A DNA stretch of 64,000 nt from the NCBI RefSeq assembly GCF_000503215.1, contig NZ_AYTD01000014.1, positions 266,515-330,514 of the forward strand. Reading direction: 5' to 3'. Both the position numbers and the translations under genes were made by a program. The DNA comes from Pseudomonas canadensis (GTDB taxonomy: Bacteria; Pseudomonadota; Gammaproteobacteria; Pseudomonadales; Pseudomonadaceae). Shown piece after piece: positions 7,341 through 15,862 of the stretch. Positions within the stretch are counted from its first letter, which is position 1; each line of letters begins with the position of its first letter. Below the pieces are notes generated by a model. That model did no database searches. It saw only the letters and a program-made list of their open reading frames with translations, and was not told the DNA's origin.

Positions 7341-9047
7341 ATGTACCAACATTTCATCGAAGGCCTGCAACGCCTGGGCCGTGCACTGATGCTGCCGATT
7401 GCGATCCTGCCGATCGCCGGCCTCTTGCTGCGCCTGGGCGACACCGATCTTTTGAACATCGCGGTGATGCACGACGCCGGGCAGGCGATCTTCGCCAACC
7501 TGGCGCTGATCTTCGCCATCGGCATTGCCGTGGGGTTTGCCCGCGACAACAACGGCACGGCCGGTTTGGCGGGTGCGATTGGTTACCTGGTGATGGTCTC
7601 CACGCTCAAGGTGATGGACACGTCCATCAACATGGGCATGCTTGCCGGTATCGCCAGCGGCCTGATGGCAGGCGGGCTGTACAACCGCTTCAAGGACATC
7701 AAGCTACCGGAGTACCTGGCGTTCTTTGGTGGACGACGGTTCGTGCCGATCGTCACCGGGTTCAGTGCGGTCGGATTGGGCGTGATCTTTGGTTTGATCT
7801 GGCCGCCGATCCAGCACGGCATCAACAGCTTCGGCGTGTTGTTGATGGAAAGCGGCAGCCTGGGTGCGTTTGTGTTTGGCGTGTTCAACCGCCTGCTGAT
7901 TGTCACCGGGCTGCACCACATCCTCAACAACATGGCGTGGTTTGTGTTCGGCACCTTCACCGATCCGGCCACCGGCGCGGTGGTGACGGGCGACCTGACC
8001 CGCTACTTCGCTGGCGACCCCAAAGGCGGCCAGTTCATGACCGGCATGTTCCCGGTGATGCTGTTCGGTCTGCCTGCCGCGTGCCTGGCGATGTACCGCA
8101 ACGCCTTGCCCGAGCGCCGCAAAGTAATGGGCGGGATTTTCCTATCGATGGCGCTGACCTCGTTCCTGACCGGGGTGACCGAGCCGATTGAGTTCGCGTT
8201 CATGTTCCTCGCACCGTTCCTGTACCTGATCCATGCGGTGCTGACCGGCCTGTCGATGGCGGTCACCAATATGCTGAATATCCACCTGGGCTTTACCTTC
8301 TCCGGTGGGTTTATCGACATGGTGCTGGGCTGGGGCAAGTCCACCAACGGCTGGCTGGTATTCCCGGTTGGTTTGGCCTATGCGCTGATCTACTACAGCG
8401 TGTTCAACTACTGCATTCGCCGCTTCAACCTGAAAACGCCGGGGCGGGAAGATATCCAGGTGGTGCAGGCTGAGGTGATGACGGATAACCAGCGCGCTAC
8501 GGCCTACATCCAGGCCTTGGGCGGTGCGCAGAATTTGCTGAGCGTTGGCGCCTGCACCACGCGCCTGCGGTTGGACATGGTGGATCGCAACAAGGCGGTG
8601 GATGCGCAGCTGAAAGCCCTCGGTGCCATGGCGGTCGTCCGGCCAGGTAACGGCGGCAGTTTGCAGGTGGTGGTCGGGCCGATGGCAGACAGCATTGCCG
8701 ATGAGATTCGGTTGGCCATGCCTTCGTTTGTTGCCAGTGCGCCGGTGGCGGTTGCGTCTGTGGATAAACCGGTGGCGGTGAATGTGCAGGAAGCCGAGAA
8801 GTGGCTGAATGCCTTGGGTGGCCGAGGGAATGTTCGCCAGTTGGAAGCGGTGGCGATGACGCGGTTGCGGGTGGAGTTAGGGGATGACTCGGTGTTGTCT
8901 GAAGCTGACCTGACGGCTCTGGGTTGCCAGGGTGTGAGCCAGCTGGAAAGCGGTGTTTGGCACTTGTTGATTGGTGACAAAGCGTCGGGCTTGGGTGACG
9001 CGTTGGAGCGGTTGGTCAGCGGTCGCCAGATTGTGGCTGGGGCCTAA
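7341..9047 (+). CDS. nagE: PTS N-acetylglucosamine transporter EIICB with an extra degenerate IIB
   Basis: The 568-residue inner-membrane permease has a IIC domain (about 1-365, multiple membrane segments) with NMAWFVFGTFTDP and GVTEPIEFAFMF. A IIB domain follows, with the phosphorylated cysteine in GACTTRLRL (Cys405). A second IIB-like domain (about 485-565) aligns over LGGRGNV and TRLRVEL, but the cysteine position is Ala505, so it cannot accept phosphate. It imports and phosphorylates GlcNAc to GlcNAc-6-P for NagA. AAGGAG (7328-7333) is seven bases before the ATG. No EIIA is fused; the preceding gene supplies it. It is the last gene of the operon. Confidence 0.95.
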   Translation: MYQHFIEGLQRLGRALMLPIAILPIAGLLLRLGDTDLLNIAVMHDAGQAIFANLALIFAIGIAVGFARDNNGTAGLAGAIGYLVMVSTLKVMDTSINMGMLAGIASGLMAGGLYNRFKDIKLPEYLAFFGGRRFVPIVTGFSAVGLGVIFGLIWPPIQHGINSFGVLLMESGSLGAFVFGVFNRLLIVTGLHHILNNMAWFVFGTFTDPATGAVVTGDLTRYFAGDPKGGQFMTGMFPVMLFGLPAACLAMYRNALPERRKVMGGIFLSMALTSFLTGVTEPIEFAFMFLAPFLYLIHAVLTGLSMAVTNMLNIHLGFTFSGGFIDMVLGWGKSTNGWLVFPVGLAYALIYYSVFNYCIRRFNLKTPGREDIQVVQAEVMTDNQRATAYIQALGGAQNLLSVGACTTRLRLDMVDRNKAVDAQLKALGAMAVVRPGNGGSLQVVVGPMADSIADEIRLAMPSFVASAPVAVASVDKPVAVNVQEAEKWLNALGGRGNVRQLEAVAMTRLRVELGDDSVLSEADLTALGCQGVSQLESGVWHLLIGDKASGLGDALERLVSGRQIVAGA

Positions 9048-9066
9048 CAAATCTTTGCCTGAACAG

Positions 9067-9150
9067 GCCCCATCGCGGGCAAGCCCGCCTCCCACATTTT
9101 TTATCTGTGAATACATTCAAAATGTGGGAGCTGGCTTGCCAGCGATTGGC
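9067..9150. repeat. REPIN (two inverted REP sequences)
   Basis: Two REP palindromes of the GTGGGAGCNGGCTTGCC type lie head to head (about 9067-9099 and 9117-9150). Each can fold into a short GC-rich hairpin with a TTGC-containing loop. Such elements are scattered non-coding repeats in P. fluorescens. Confidence 0.8.
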
Positions 9151-9323
9151 CTTAACTAGCGACTGGAGTGTTGAGACCAGGAATCTCATTCATGTCCAAC
9201 ACATGATTTCGGCGGGCTTGCAGTCCCGGTCGCTGAATTGGCAGCGACTGGTGAAGATTAGTGAGAGGAGTTCCGAGGGACAACCTGAAAGACCTGTGGG
9301 AGAGATCTGAGGCGCCTGTACCG
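9151..9323. other. Gene-free stretch between two REPINs
   Basis: About 170 bases without a convincing coding frame or RNA. The 437-base gap from 9048 to 9484 consists of two REPINs, this stretch and a terminator. Confidence 0.6.
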
Positions 9324-9416
9324 ACGCCATCGCAGGCAAGCCAGCTCCCACAGTGATTGATGTACGACATGACAACGCGGTCGAATGTGGGAGCCGGGCT
9401 TGCCCGCGATGAGGCC
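9324..9416. repeat. REPIN
   Basis: GCCATCGCAGGCAAGCCAGC and the reverse-oriented GTGGGAGCCGGGCTTGCCCG form an inverted REP pair of the same class as the one at 9067. Confidence 0.8.
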
Positions 9417-9431
9417 CTAACAGCCGACAAA

Positions 9432-9463
9432 AAACCCGCTGACCAAACTGGCCCAGCGGGTTT
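9432..9463. terminator. Bidirectional terminator between nagE and the NIF3-like gene
   Basis: AAACCCGCTG (9432-9441) pairs with CAGCGGGTTT (9454-9463). There is an A-run on the left and T-rich sequence on the right, so it can serve both convergent genes. Confidence 0.8.
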
Positions 9464-9484
9464 CGTGTTTATGCAGCCAACGAA

Positions 9485-9796
9485 TCAAAAATCCGCCAAC
9501 TGCCACACCTCATACGCCGGTGTCTCATACGGGTGACTGAGTTTGAGCGCCGCCACTACAGCCACGATCAACTCGTCCGCCACCACCAGCTCAACCTTCC
9601 ATTCTTCAACCACTTCAACCTGGCCCACCTGCCCGATAAACGGCTGGCTGCCGTCCAACGCGCGGAATTGGCCCTGGCCCAGCACTTGCCAGGCGCAGCT
9701 GTCGTAGTTGCCGATGCGCCCGCCGCCAGCGGCAAAGACGGCGGTCTTCACCGTCTCCACGTGGCTGTCGGGCACAAAGAAGGCGAGCTTGTACAC
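9485..9796 (-). CDS. NIF3/YqfO-like small protein (PII-like fold)
   Basis: The 103-residue protein (MYKLAFFVPDSHVETVKTAV..., ending LKLSHPYETPAYEVWQL) resembles the inserted PII-like domain of NIF3/YqfO proteins, existing alone. HPYETPAYEV is the family signature. Function is unknown; relatives are trimeric and may bind metal or nucleotides. It begins four bases after the purL stop, so it is probably cotranscribed with purL. Length is normal for this stand-alone form. Confidence 0.8.
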   Translation of the reverse strand: MYKLAFFVPDSHVETVKTAVFAAGGGRIGNYDSCAWQVLGQGQFRALDGSQPFIGQVGQVEVVEEWKVELVVADELIVAVVAALKLSHPYETPAYEVWQLADF

Positions 9797-9800
9797 CGTC

Positions 9801-12800
9801 TTAGTTCACCCACACGCGAGCGTTACGGAACATGCGCATCCAGGCGCCGTCTTCGTTCCACTCTTCCGGACGCCACGAGTTCTGCACGGCGCGGAATACA
9901 CGCTCCGGGTGCGGCATCATGATGGTCACGCGACCGTCGCGGCTGGTGAGGCCGGTGATGCCGCGCGGCGAGCCGTTCGGGTTGGCCGGATAGGTCTCGG
10001 TGACCTTGCCGTGGTTGTCGACAAAACGCAGGGCGACGGTGCCGGACAGGTCGGCTTCGAGCAACGCTTCTTCGCTTTCGAACTCGGCATGGCCTTCACC
10101 GTGGGCAATGGCGATTGGCATGCGCGAACCGGCCATGCCTTGCAGGAAGATCGAGTTGGACTCCTGCACCTGCACCATGGCGACACGGGCTTCGAACTGC
10201 TCGGAACGGTTGCGCACGAAGTGCGGCCAGAACTCGCTGCCCGGGATCAGTTCGCTGAGGTTGGACATCATCTGGCAACCGTTGCACACACCCAGGGTGA
10301 AGCTGTCGTTGCGCTCGAAGAAGCCTTGGAACGCATCGCGGGCACGGCTGTTGAACAAGGCCGACTTGGCCCAGCCTTCACCGGCACCCAGCACGTCGCC
10401 GTAGGAGAAACCGCCGCAGGCTACCAGGCCTTTGAACTCGTTGAGGTCAACGCGACCGGCGAGGATGTCGCTCATGTGCACGTCGATCGCATTGAAACCG
10501 GCGCGGTCGAACGCAGCCGCCATTTCCACCTGGCCGTTGACGCCCTGCTCACGCAGTACGGCAACCTGTGGGCGGATACCTTTCTTGATGTAAGGCGCGG
10601 CGATGTCCTGGTTGACGTCGAAGCTGAGCTTGGTGCTAAGGCCCGGGTTGTCTTCTTCCAGGATCACGTCGAATTCCTGTTCGGCGCAGTCGGCGTTGTC
10701 ACGCAGGCGTTGGATCTGGTAGCTGGTCTCGGCCCACTGGCGTTGCAGCAAGCGGCGCTGGCCAGCAAACACGGTGTCGCCGTTGAACGAGATGTTGATC
10801 TCGCCGTTGTTGATCGGCTGGCCGATCACGGCCACGCAGTCGTCCAGGCCAGCGGCGCTGAATTGGGCGAGTACGTCCGGTGTAGCGTCTTGGCGAACCT
10901 GGATCACCGCACCCAACTCTTCGTTGAACAGGATGCCGTTGATTTCGGCAGCATCCTCGGCAACGCTGTCGAGCACGATGTTCAGACCGCAGTGGCCAGC
11001 GAAGGCCATCTCGACAACGCTGGTCAGCAAACCACCGTCGGAACGGTCGTGGTAAGCCAGCAGGTGGCCGTCGGCGTTCAGGCCCTGGATCACGGCGAAG
11101 AAGGCTTTGAGGTCTTCGGCGTCATCGACGTCCGGTGCCTGCTTGCCGAGCTTGCCATGGGTCTGCGCCAGGATCGAGGCGCCCATGCGGTTCTGGCCAC
11201 GGCCCAGGTCGATCAGGATCAGGTCGGTGGTGCCCTTGTCCATGCGCAGTTGCGGGGTCAGGGTCTGGCGGATGTCAGTGACCGGTGCGAAACCGGTGAC
11301 GATCAGCGACAGCGGCGAGGTGACCGTCTTGTCGATGCCGTCTTCGTTCCAACGGGTGGCCATGGACATGGAGTCCTTACCCACCGGAATGGTGATACCC
11401 AGCTCAGGGCAAAGCTCCATGCCGACCGCCTTGACGGTGTCGTACAGGCGCGCGTCTTCACCCGGGTGGCCGGCAGCGGACATCCAGTTGGCCGACAGTT
11501 TGATGTCGGACAATTTACCGATGCGCGAAGCCGCGATGTTGGTGAGGGTTTCACCAATGGCCATGCGGCCCGACGCCGGGGCGTCGAGCAGGGCCAGCGG
11601 TGTGCGCTCGCCCATGGCCATGGCTTCACCGGTGTAGACGTCGAAGCTGGTGGCGGTAACGGCAACGTCAGCCACCGGAACCTGCCACGGGCCGACCATT
11701 TGGTCACGGGCCACCAGGCCGGTGATGGTGCGGTCGCCGATGGTGATCAGGAAGCTTTTGCTCGCCACGGCCGGGTGGTGCAACACGCGTTCGATGCTGT
11801 CGGCCAGTTCCAGTTGGCTTGGGTCGAAATCATCGCCCAGCTCGGCTTCACGTACAGCCGAACGGTGCATGCGCGGGGCTTTGCCCAGCAGCACTTCCAG
11901 CGGCATGTCCACCGGGCTGTTGCCGAAGTGGCTGTCGGTAACCGTCAGCTGTGGCTCGGCAGTGGCTTCGCCGACTACCGCAAACGGGCAACGCTCGCGT
12001 TCGCAGATGGCCTGGAAGCGTGCGAAGTCTTCAGCGCCGACTGCCAGAACGTAGCGCTCCTGGGATTCGTTGCTCCAGATTTCGTGCGGGGCCATGCCCG
12101 GCTCGTCGTTAGGAATGTTGCGCAGTTCGAAACGGCCACCACGGTCGCCATCATTGACCAGTTCCGGGAAGGCGTTGGACAGACCACCCGCGCCGACGTC
12201 GTGGATGAAGCTGATCGGGTTCTTGTCACCCAACTGCCAGCAACGGTCGATGACTTCCTGGCAGCGACGCTCCATCTCTGGGTTTTCGCGCTGTACGGAA
12301 GCGAAGTCCAGGTCTGCCGAGCTGGTGCCGGTGGCCATGGAAGAAGCGGCGCCGCCGCCCAGGCCGATCAACATCGCCGGGCCGCCGAGCACGATCAGCT
12401 TGGAGCCGACCAGGATCTCGCCTTTCTTGACGTGTTCTTCACGGATGTTGCCCATGCCGCCGGCCAACATGATTGGCTTGTGGTAGCCGCGCACTTCATC
12501 GCCACGCGGGGTGGTGATGGATTGTTCGAAGGTACGGAAGTAACCGGTCAGCGCCGGACGCCCGAATTCGTTGTTGAACGCGGCGCCGCCCAGCGGGCCT
12601 TCGATCATGATGTCCAGCGCGGTGACGATGCGCTCAGGCTTGCCGTACGGCACTTCCCATGGCTGTTCAAAGCCTGGGATCTGCAGGTTGGACACGGTGA
12701 AACCGGTCAGGCCCGCCTTTGGCTTGGCGCCTCGGCCGGTAGCACCTTCGTCACGGATTTCGCCGCCGGAACCTGTGGCTGCGCCCGGGAACGGGGCAAT

Positions 12801-13697
12801 CGCGGTCGGGTGGTTGTGGGTCTCAACCTTCATCAGGATGTGCACCGGCTCCTGCACCGCGCCGTACTGGCGGGTTTCAGGGTCCGGGAAGAAACGGCCG
12901 GCGACGGAGCCGACGATCACCGAGGCGTTGTCTTTATAAGCCGACAGAACGCCTTCGCTGTGCATCACGTAGGTGTTCTTGATCATGCCGAACAGGCTTT
13001 TTTCCTGGCTTTCGCCGTCGATGTCCCAACTGGCGTTGAAGATTTTGTGACGGCAGTGCTCGGAGTTGGCCTGGGCGAACATCATCAGTTCGATGTCGTG
13101 CGGGTTGCGCTTCAAGCCGTTGAAGGCGTTGACCAGGTAGTCGATCTCGTCTTCAGCCAGGGCCAAGCCCAGCTCGGTGTTGGCCTTCTCGAGGGCGGCG
13201 CGGCCACCGCCGAGCACGTCAATCGCGGTCAGCGGCTTGGGCTCGGCGTGGCTGAACAGGCCGGCAGCCTGTTCCAGCTGGCTGACGATGATCTGGGTCA
13301 TGCGGTCGTGCAGGCTGCTGGCGATCAGCTCGGCTTCGGCATCGCTGAACTGGCCGGCGACGTAGAACGCGATACCACGCTCCAGGCGCTGGATTTTTTC
13401 CAGGCCGCAGTTGCGGGCGATATCGCTGGCCTTGCTCGACCAGGGCGAGATGGTGCCGAACCGCGGCAGAACCAGGAACAAGCGGCCATTAGGCTCTTGA
13501 ACCGGAACGCTTGGGCCGTACTTCAGAAGGCGTGCCAGCACTTGCTGTTCGTCGGCGGTCAACACGCCGGTAACGTCGGCGAAGTGAGCAAATTCAGCGT
13601 ACAGGCCTGTAACAGCTGGAACCTTTTGGCTCAGTTGCTCAAGGAGTTTGCTGTGGCGAAAGGCAGAAAGGGCAGGAGCGCCGCGCAGGATCAACAT
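9801..13697 (-). CDS. purL: Phosphoribosylformylglycinamidine synthase
   Basis: The 1298-residue single-chain enzyme is of the proteobacterial type (FGAM synthase; FGAR + Gln + ATP to FGAM, purine pathway step 4, cytosol). It has an N-terminal PurS-like domain (about 1-140), a linker, two synthetase halves with VETHNHPTAI, GAATGSGGEIRDEGATGRG and KDSMSMAT, and a C-terminal class I glutaminase with the nucleophile in GVCNGCQMM and the late His/Glu in HGEGHAEF. The frame extends 24 codons upstream, but MLILRGAPALS at 13697 is the family start. Nothing is missing from the motifs. The very long antisense frame across it is a codon-bias shadow. Confidence 0.97.
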   Translation of the reverse strand: MLILRGAPALSAFRHSKLLEQLSQKVPAVTGLYAEFAHFADVTGVLTADEQQVLARLLKYGPSVPVQEPNGRLFLVLPRFGTISPWSSKASDIARNCGLEKIQRLERGIAFYVAGQFSDAEAELIASSLHDRMTQIIVSQLEQAAGLFSHAEPKPLTAIDVLGGGRAALEKANTELGLALAEDEIDYLVNAFNGLKRNPHDIELMMFAQANSEHCRHKIFNASWDIDGESQEKSLFGMIKNTYVMHSEGVLSAYKDNASVIVGSVAGRFFPDPETRQYGAVQEPVHILMKVETHNHPTAIAPFPGAATGSGGEIRDEGATGRGAKPKAGLTGFTVSNLQIPGFEQPWEVPYGKPERIVTALDIMIEGPLGGAAFNNEFGRPALTGYFRTFEQSITTPRGDEVRGYHKPIMLAGGMGNIREEHVKKGEILVGSKLIVLGGPAMLIGLGGGAASSMATGTSSADLDFASVQRENPEMERRCQEVIDRCWQLGDKNPISFIHDVGAGGLSNAFPELVNDGDRGGRFELRNIPNDEPGMAPHEIWSNESQERYVLAVGAEDFARFQAICERERCPFAVVGEATAEPQLTVTDSHFGNSPVDMPLEVLLGKAPRMHRSAVREAELGDDFDPSQLELADSIERVLHHPAVASKSFLITIGDRTITGLVARDQMVGPWQVPVADVAVTATSFDVYTGEAMAMGERTPLALLDAPASGRMAIGETLTNIAASRIGKLSDIKLSANWMSAAGHPGEDARLYDTVKAVGMELCPELGITIPVGKDSMSMATRWNEDGIDKTVTSPLSLIVTGFAPVTDIRQTLTPQLRMDKGTTDLILIDLGRGQNRMGASILAQTHGKLGKQAPDVDDAEDLKAFFAVIQGLNADGHLLAYHDRSDGGLLTSVVEMAFAGHCGLNIVLDSVAEDAAEINGILFNEELGAVIQVRQDATPDVLAQFSAAGLDDCVAVIGQPINNGEINISFNGDTVFAGQRRLLQRQWAETSYQIQRLRDNADCAEQEFDVILEEDNPGLSTKLSFDVNQDIAAPYIKKGIRPQVAVLREQGVNGQVEMAAAFDRAGFNAIDVHMSDILAGRVDLNEFKGLVACGGFSYGDVLGAGEGWAKSALFNSRARDAFQGFFERNDSFTLGVCNGCQMMSNLSELIPGSEFWPHFVRNRSEQFEARVAMVQVQESNSIFLQGMAGSRMPIAIAHGEGHAEFESEEALLEADLSGTVALRFVDNHGKVTETYPANPNGSPRGITGLTSRDGRVTIMMPHPERVFRAVQNSWRPEEWNEDGAWMRMFRNARVWVN

Positions 13698-13984
13698 CTT
13701 CGGGACAGCCTCGGGAAGGGGGTGTGCTTTGAGGCCGTGCATTCTAGCGTAAACCGCCGCCAACGGCACCCGAAACGCTACCGGTGGCTGCTGCCGGACG
13801 TCAGTTGGCCGGATTACCCCCCTTTAGAGGGGGCATGCCCGGCATCCGGCGCAGTTATTTTAACCGTCACAATCGCGCGCCAAGCCCCGTTTCTGCGGGC
13901 TGCAGCACAGTTTTACCGGCGCTAGCAGACAAGACCCGCGCTGTCGAGATATGGCGCCGTGGGCCGTTTGCGTATACTGCGCAG
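13698..13984. promoter_or_regulatory. Divergent purL / mltF promoter region
   Basis: A 287-base spacer between divergent genes. TATACT (13973-13978) is a good -10 for mltF but would place the start of transcription at about the mltF ATG. The GC-rich inverted repeat ACCCCCC..GAGGGGG lies near 13815-13833. I see no recognisable purine riboswitch or PurR box. Confidence 0.4.
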
Positions 13985-15445
13985 ATGTTCTCCCCAACTG
14001 CTTTGCGCCCGCGATGCGCCAAATGGCTCATCGCCACCGGACTCTTCCTGATGCTCAGCGCCTGTGTTGATAAACCCAGCACGCTCGAGCGAATCAAGGA
14101 GGATGGCGTATTGCGGGTGGTCACCCGGAACAGCCCGGCGACCTATTTCCAGGACCGCAACGGTGAAACCGGTTTCGAATACGAACTGGTCAAGCGCTTT
14201 GCCGATGACCTGGGCGTGAAGCTGGAGATCGAGACCGCCGACAACCTCGACGACCTGTTCGGCCAACTGGGCAAACCCAACGGCCCGGTTCTCGCAGCGG
14301 CCGGCCTGGTCAGCAGCGAGCAGCGCCAGACGCAGGTGCGTTTCTCCCACCCTTATTTAGAAGTCACCCCGCAGATCATCTACCGCAACGGCCAGTCGCG
14401 CCCGACCAACGCGGCCGATTTGGTGGGCAAGAAGATCATGGTGCTCAAGGGCAGCACCCACGCCGAGCAACTGGCGGCGCTGAAAAAGCAGAATCCTGCG
14501 ATTGAATACGAAGAATCCGACGCCGTTGAGGTGGTCGACCTGCTGCGCATGGTGGACGAAGGGCAAATCGACCTGACCCTGGTGGACTCCAACGAAGTGG
14601 CGATGAACCAGGTGTACTTCCCCAACGTGCGCGTGGCGTTCGACCTGGGCAACGCCAGCAACCAGAGCTGGGCGGTGGCCGCCGGTGAAGACAACAGCCT
14701 GCTCAACGAGATCAACAGCTACCTGGATAAAGTCGAAAAGAACGGTACGTTGCAGCGTCTGAAAGACCGCTACTACGGGCATGTCGATGTTCTGGGTTAT
14801 GTAGGCGCCTACACCTTTGCCCAGCATCTGCAGCAGCGGTTGCCCAAATACGAGAAACACTTCCGCGCTTATGCCAAGGAAGAAAAGGTCGATTGGCGCC
14901 TGCTGGCAGCCATCGGCTATCAGGAGTCACTGTGGCAGCCGGCCGTCACCTCCAAGACCGGCGTGCGCGGCCTGATGATGCTGACCCAGAACACCGCCCA
15001 GGCGATGGGCGTGTCCAACCGCCTGGACCCCAAGCAAAGCATCATGGGTGGCGCCAAGTACCTGGCCAAGATCAAGGATGAATTGGACGACAGCATTGCC
15101 GAGCCGGATCGCACCTGGTTTGCCCTCGCCGCCTACAACGTCGGCACCGGTCACCTGGAAGATGCCCGCACCTTGGCCAAACGTGAAGGCCTGAACCCGA
15201 ACAAGTGGCTGGACGTGAAGAAGATGCTGCCGCGCCTGTCGCAGAAGCAGTGGTACAGCAAGACCCGCTACGGTTATGCCCGGGGTGGTGAGCCGGTGCA
15301 CTTCGTGGCGAACATCCGGCGTTACTACGACATCCTTACCTGGGTGACCCAGCCGCAGTTGGAAGGCAACCAGGTGGTCGAAGGCAACTTGCATGTGCCG
15401 GGTGTGGACAAGACCAAGCCGCCAGAAGATAACCCGCAGTTGTAA
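13985..15445 (+). CDS. mltF: Membrane-bound lytic murein transglycosylase F
   Basis: The 486-residue lipoprotein has a signal peptide with lipobox LMLSAC (cysteine about residue 23). An extracellular solute-binding-protein-3-like domain (about 40-270) regulates activity. A lysozyme-like SLT domain follows, with catalytic Glu314 in IGYQESLW and the motif GVRGLMMLTQNTAQAMGV, then AAYNVGTGH. It cleaves murein glycan strands to 1,6-anhydroMurNAc ends at the outer membrane. The frame is open 67 codons upstream, but only the ATG at 13985 gives a proper signal peptide. No Shine-Dalgarno sequence is visible. Confidence 0.95.
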   Translation: MFSPTALRPRCAKWLIATGLFLMLSACVDKPSTLERIKEDGVLRVVTRNSPATYFQDRNGETGFEYELVKRFADDLGVKLEIETADNLDDLFGQLGKPNGPVLAAAGLVSSEQRQTQVRFSHPYLEVTPQIIYRNGQSRPTNAADLVGKKIMVLKGSTHAEQLAALKKQNPAIEYEESDAVEVVDLLRMVDEGQIDLTLVDSNEVAMNQVYFPNVRVAFDLGNASNQSWAVAAGEDNSLLNEINSYLDKVEKNGTLQRLKDRYYGHVDVLGYVGAYTFAQHLQQRLPKYEKHFRAYAKEEKVDWRLLAAIGYQESLWQPAVTSKTGVRGLMMLTQNTAQAMGVSNRLDPKQSIMGGAKYLAKIKDELDDSIAEPDRTWFALAAYNVGTGHLEDARTLAKREGLNPNKWLDVKKMLPRLSQKQWYSKTRYGYARGGEPVHFVANIRRYYDILTWVTQPQLEGNQVVEGNLHVPGVDKTKPPEDNPQL

Positions 15446-15471
15446 GACACACTCCCAAACACCCTAAGACT

Positions 15472-15566
15472 AATGTGGGAGCGGGCTTGCTCGCGAAAGC
15501 GGTGAGTCAGTCGCTACACAGGCTGACTGATACACCGCATTCGCGAGCAAGCCCGCTCCCACATTT
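15472..15566. repeat. REPIN
   Basis: AATGTGGGAGCGGGCTTGCT and its inverted partner (ending CCCGCTCCCACATT) enclose about 50 bases. It sits between the convergent mltF and the orphan IIB-like gene, where no other terminator is evident. Confidence 0.85.
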
Positions 15567-15581
15567 GGATCTCCACTAGGC

Positions 15582-15860
15582 TTAAAGGCCGGTGAGTAGA
15601 TGCACCACTCCGCCCGTCAGCACCATCACACCTGGCACCCCCGCTGCCTTTAACGCCGTAGTATCCACCTTCGCCACATCCTGCAACTGCACCCTCACCC
15701 GCGTCAGCGCCACACGCTGCTGCGACTTGAGGTTATCCGCCCCACCCAACGCGTTCAGCACCTCGACCGACAACAGGCTCTGCGTCGGCGCAGTGGCCGT
15801 CTCGGCAATCAAATCCGGCGTCAGGGCCTTCCAGAACGCCCGCTGCAATTTCTCGAACAT
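15582..15860 (-). CDS. Orphan EIIB-like protein lacking the phosphorylated cysteine
   Basis: The 92-residue protein has the glucose-type PTS EIIB fold: LNALGGADNLKSQQ..ALTRVRVQL, then GVPGVMVLTGGVVHLLTG. In active EIIB the residue two before T-R-L/V-R is cysteine; here it is Ala51. It therefore cannot carry phosphate by the usual route. It starts two bases after the stop of the fused EIIA-HPr-EI gene and is the last gene of the trehalose operon. Residues 1-28 (MFEKLQRAFWKAL...) look like an amphipathic extension. It may be a structural or regulatory partner of TreP or the fused protein (inference). Confidence 0.8.
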   Translation of the reverse strand: MFEKLQRAFWKALTPDLIAETATAPTQSLLSVEVLNALGGADNLKSQQRVALTRVRVQLQDVAKVDTTALKAAGVPGVMVLTGGVVHLLTGL

Positions 15861-15862
15861 AC

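Noticed and set aside
9067..9416. A possible CRISPR-like array of repeated sequences after nagE
   Set aside because: The repeats are inverted REP palindromes with irregular spacing. There are no uniform spacers and no cas genes.
9708..13925. A 1405-codon frame on the plus strand across purL
   Set aside because: It is the antisense frame of purL, kept open by GC-rich codon bias. There is no ribosome-binding site or known domain, and the complete PurL reads on the other strand.
13698..13984. A purine riboswitch or PurR site upstream of purL
   Set aside because: No guanine/adenine aptamer core and no recognisable PurR palindrome were seen by eye.
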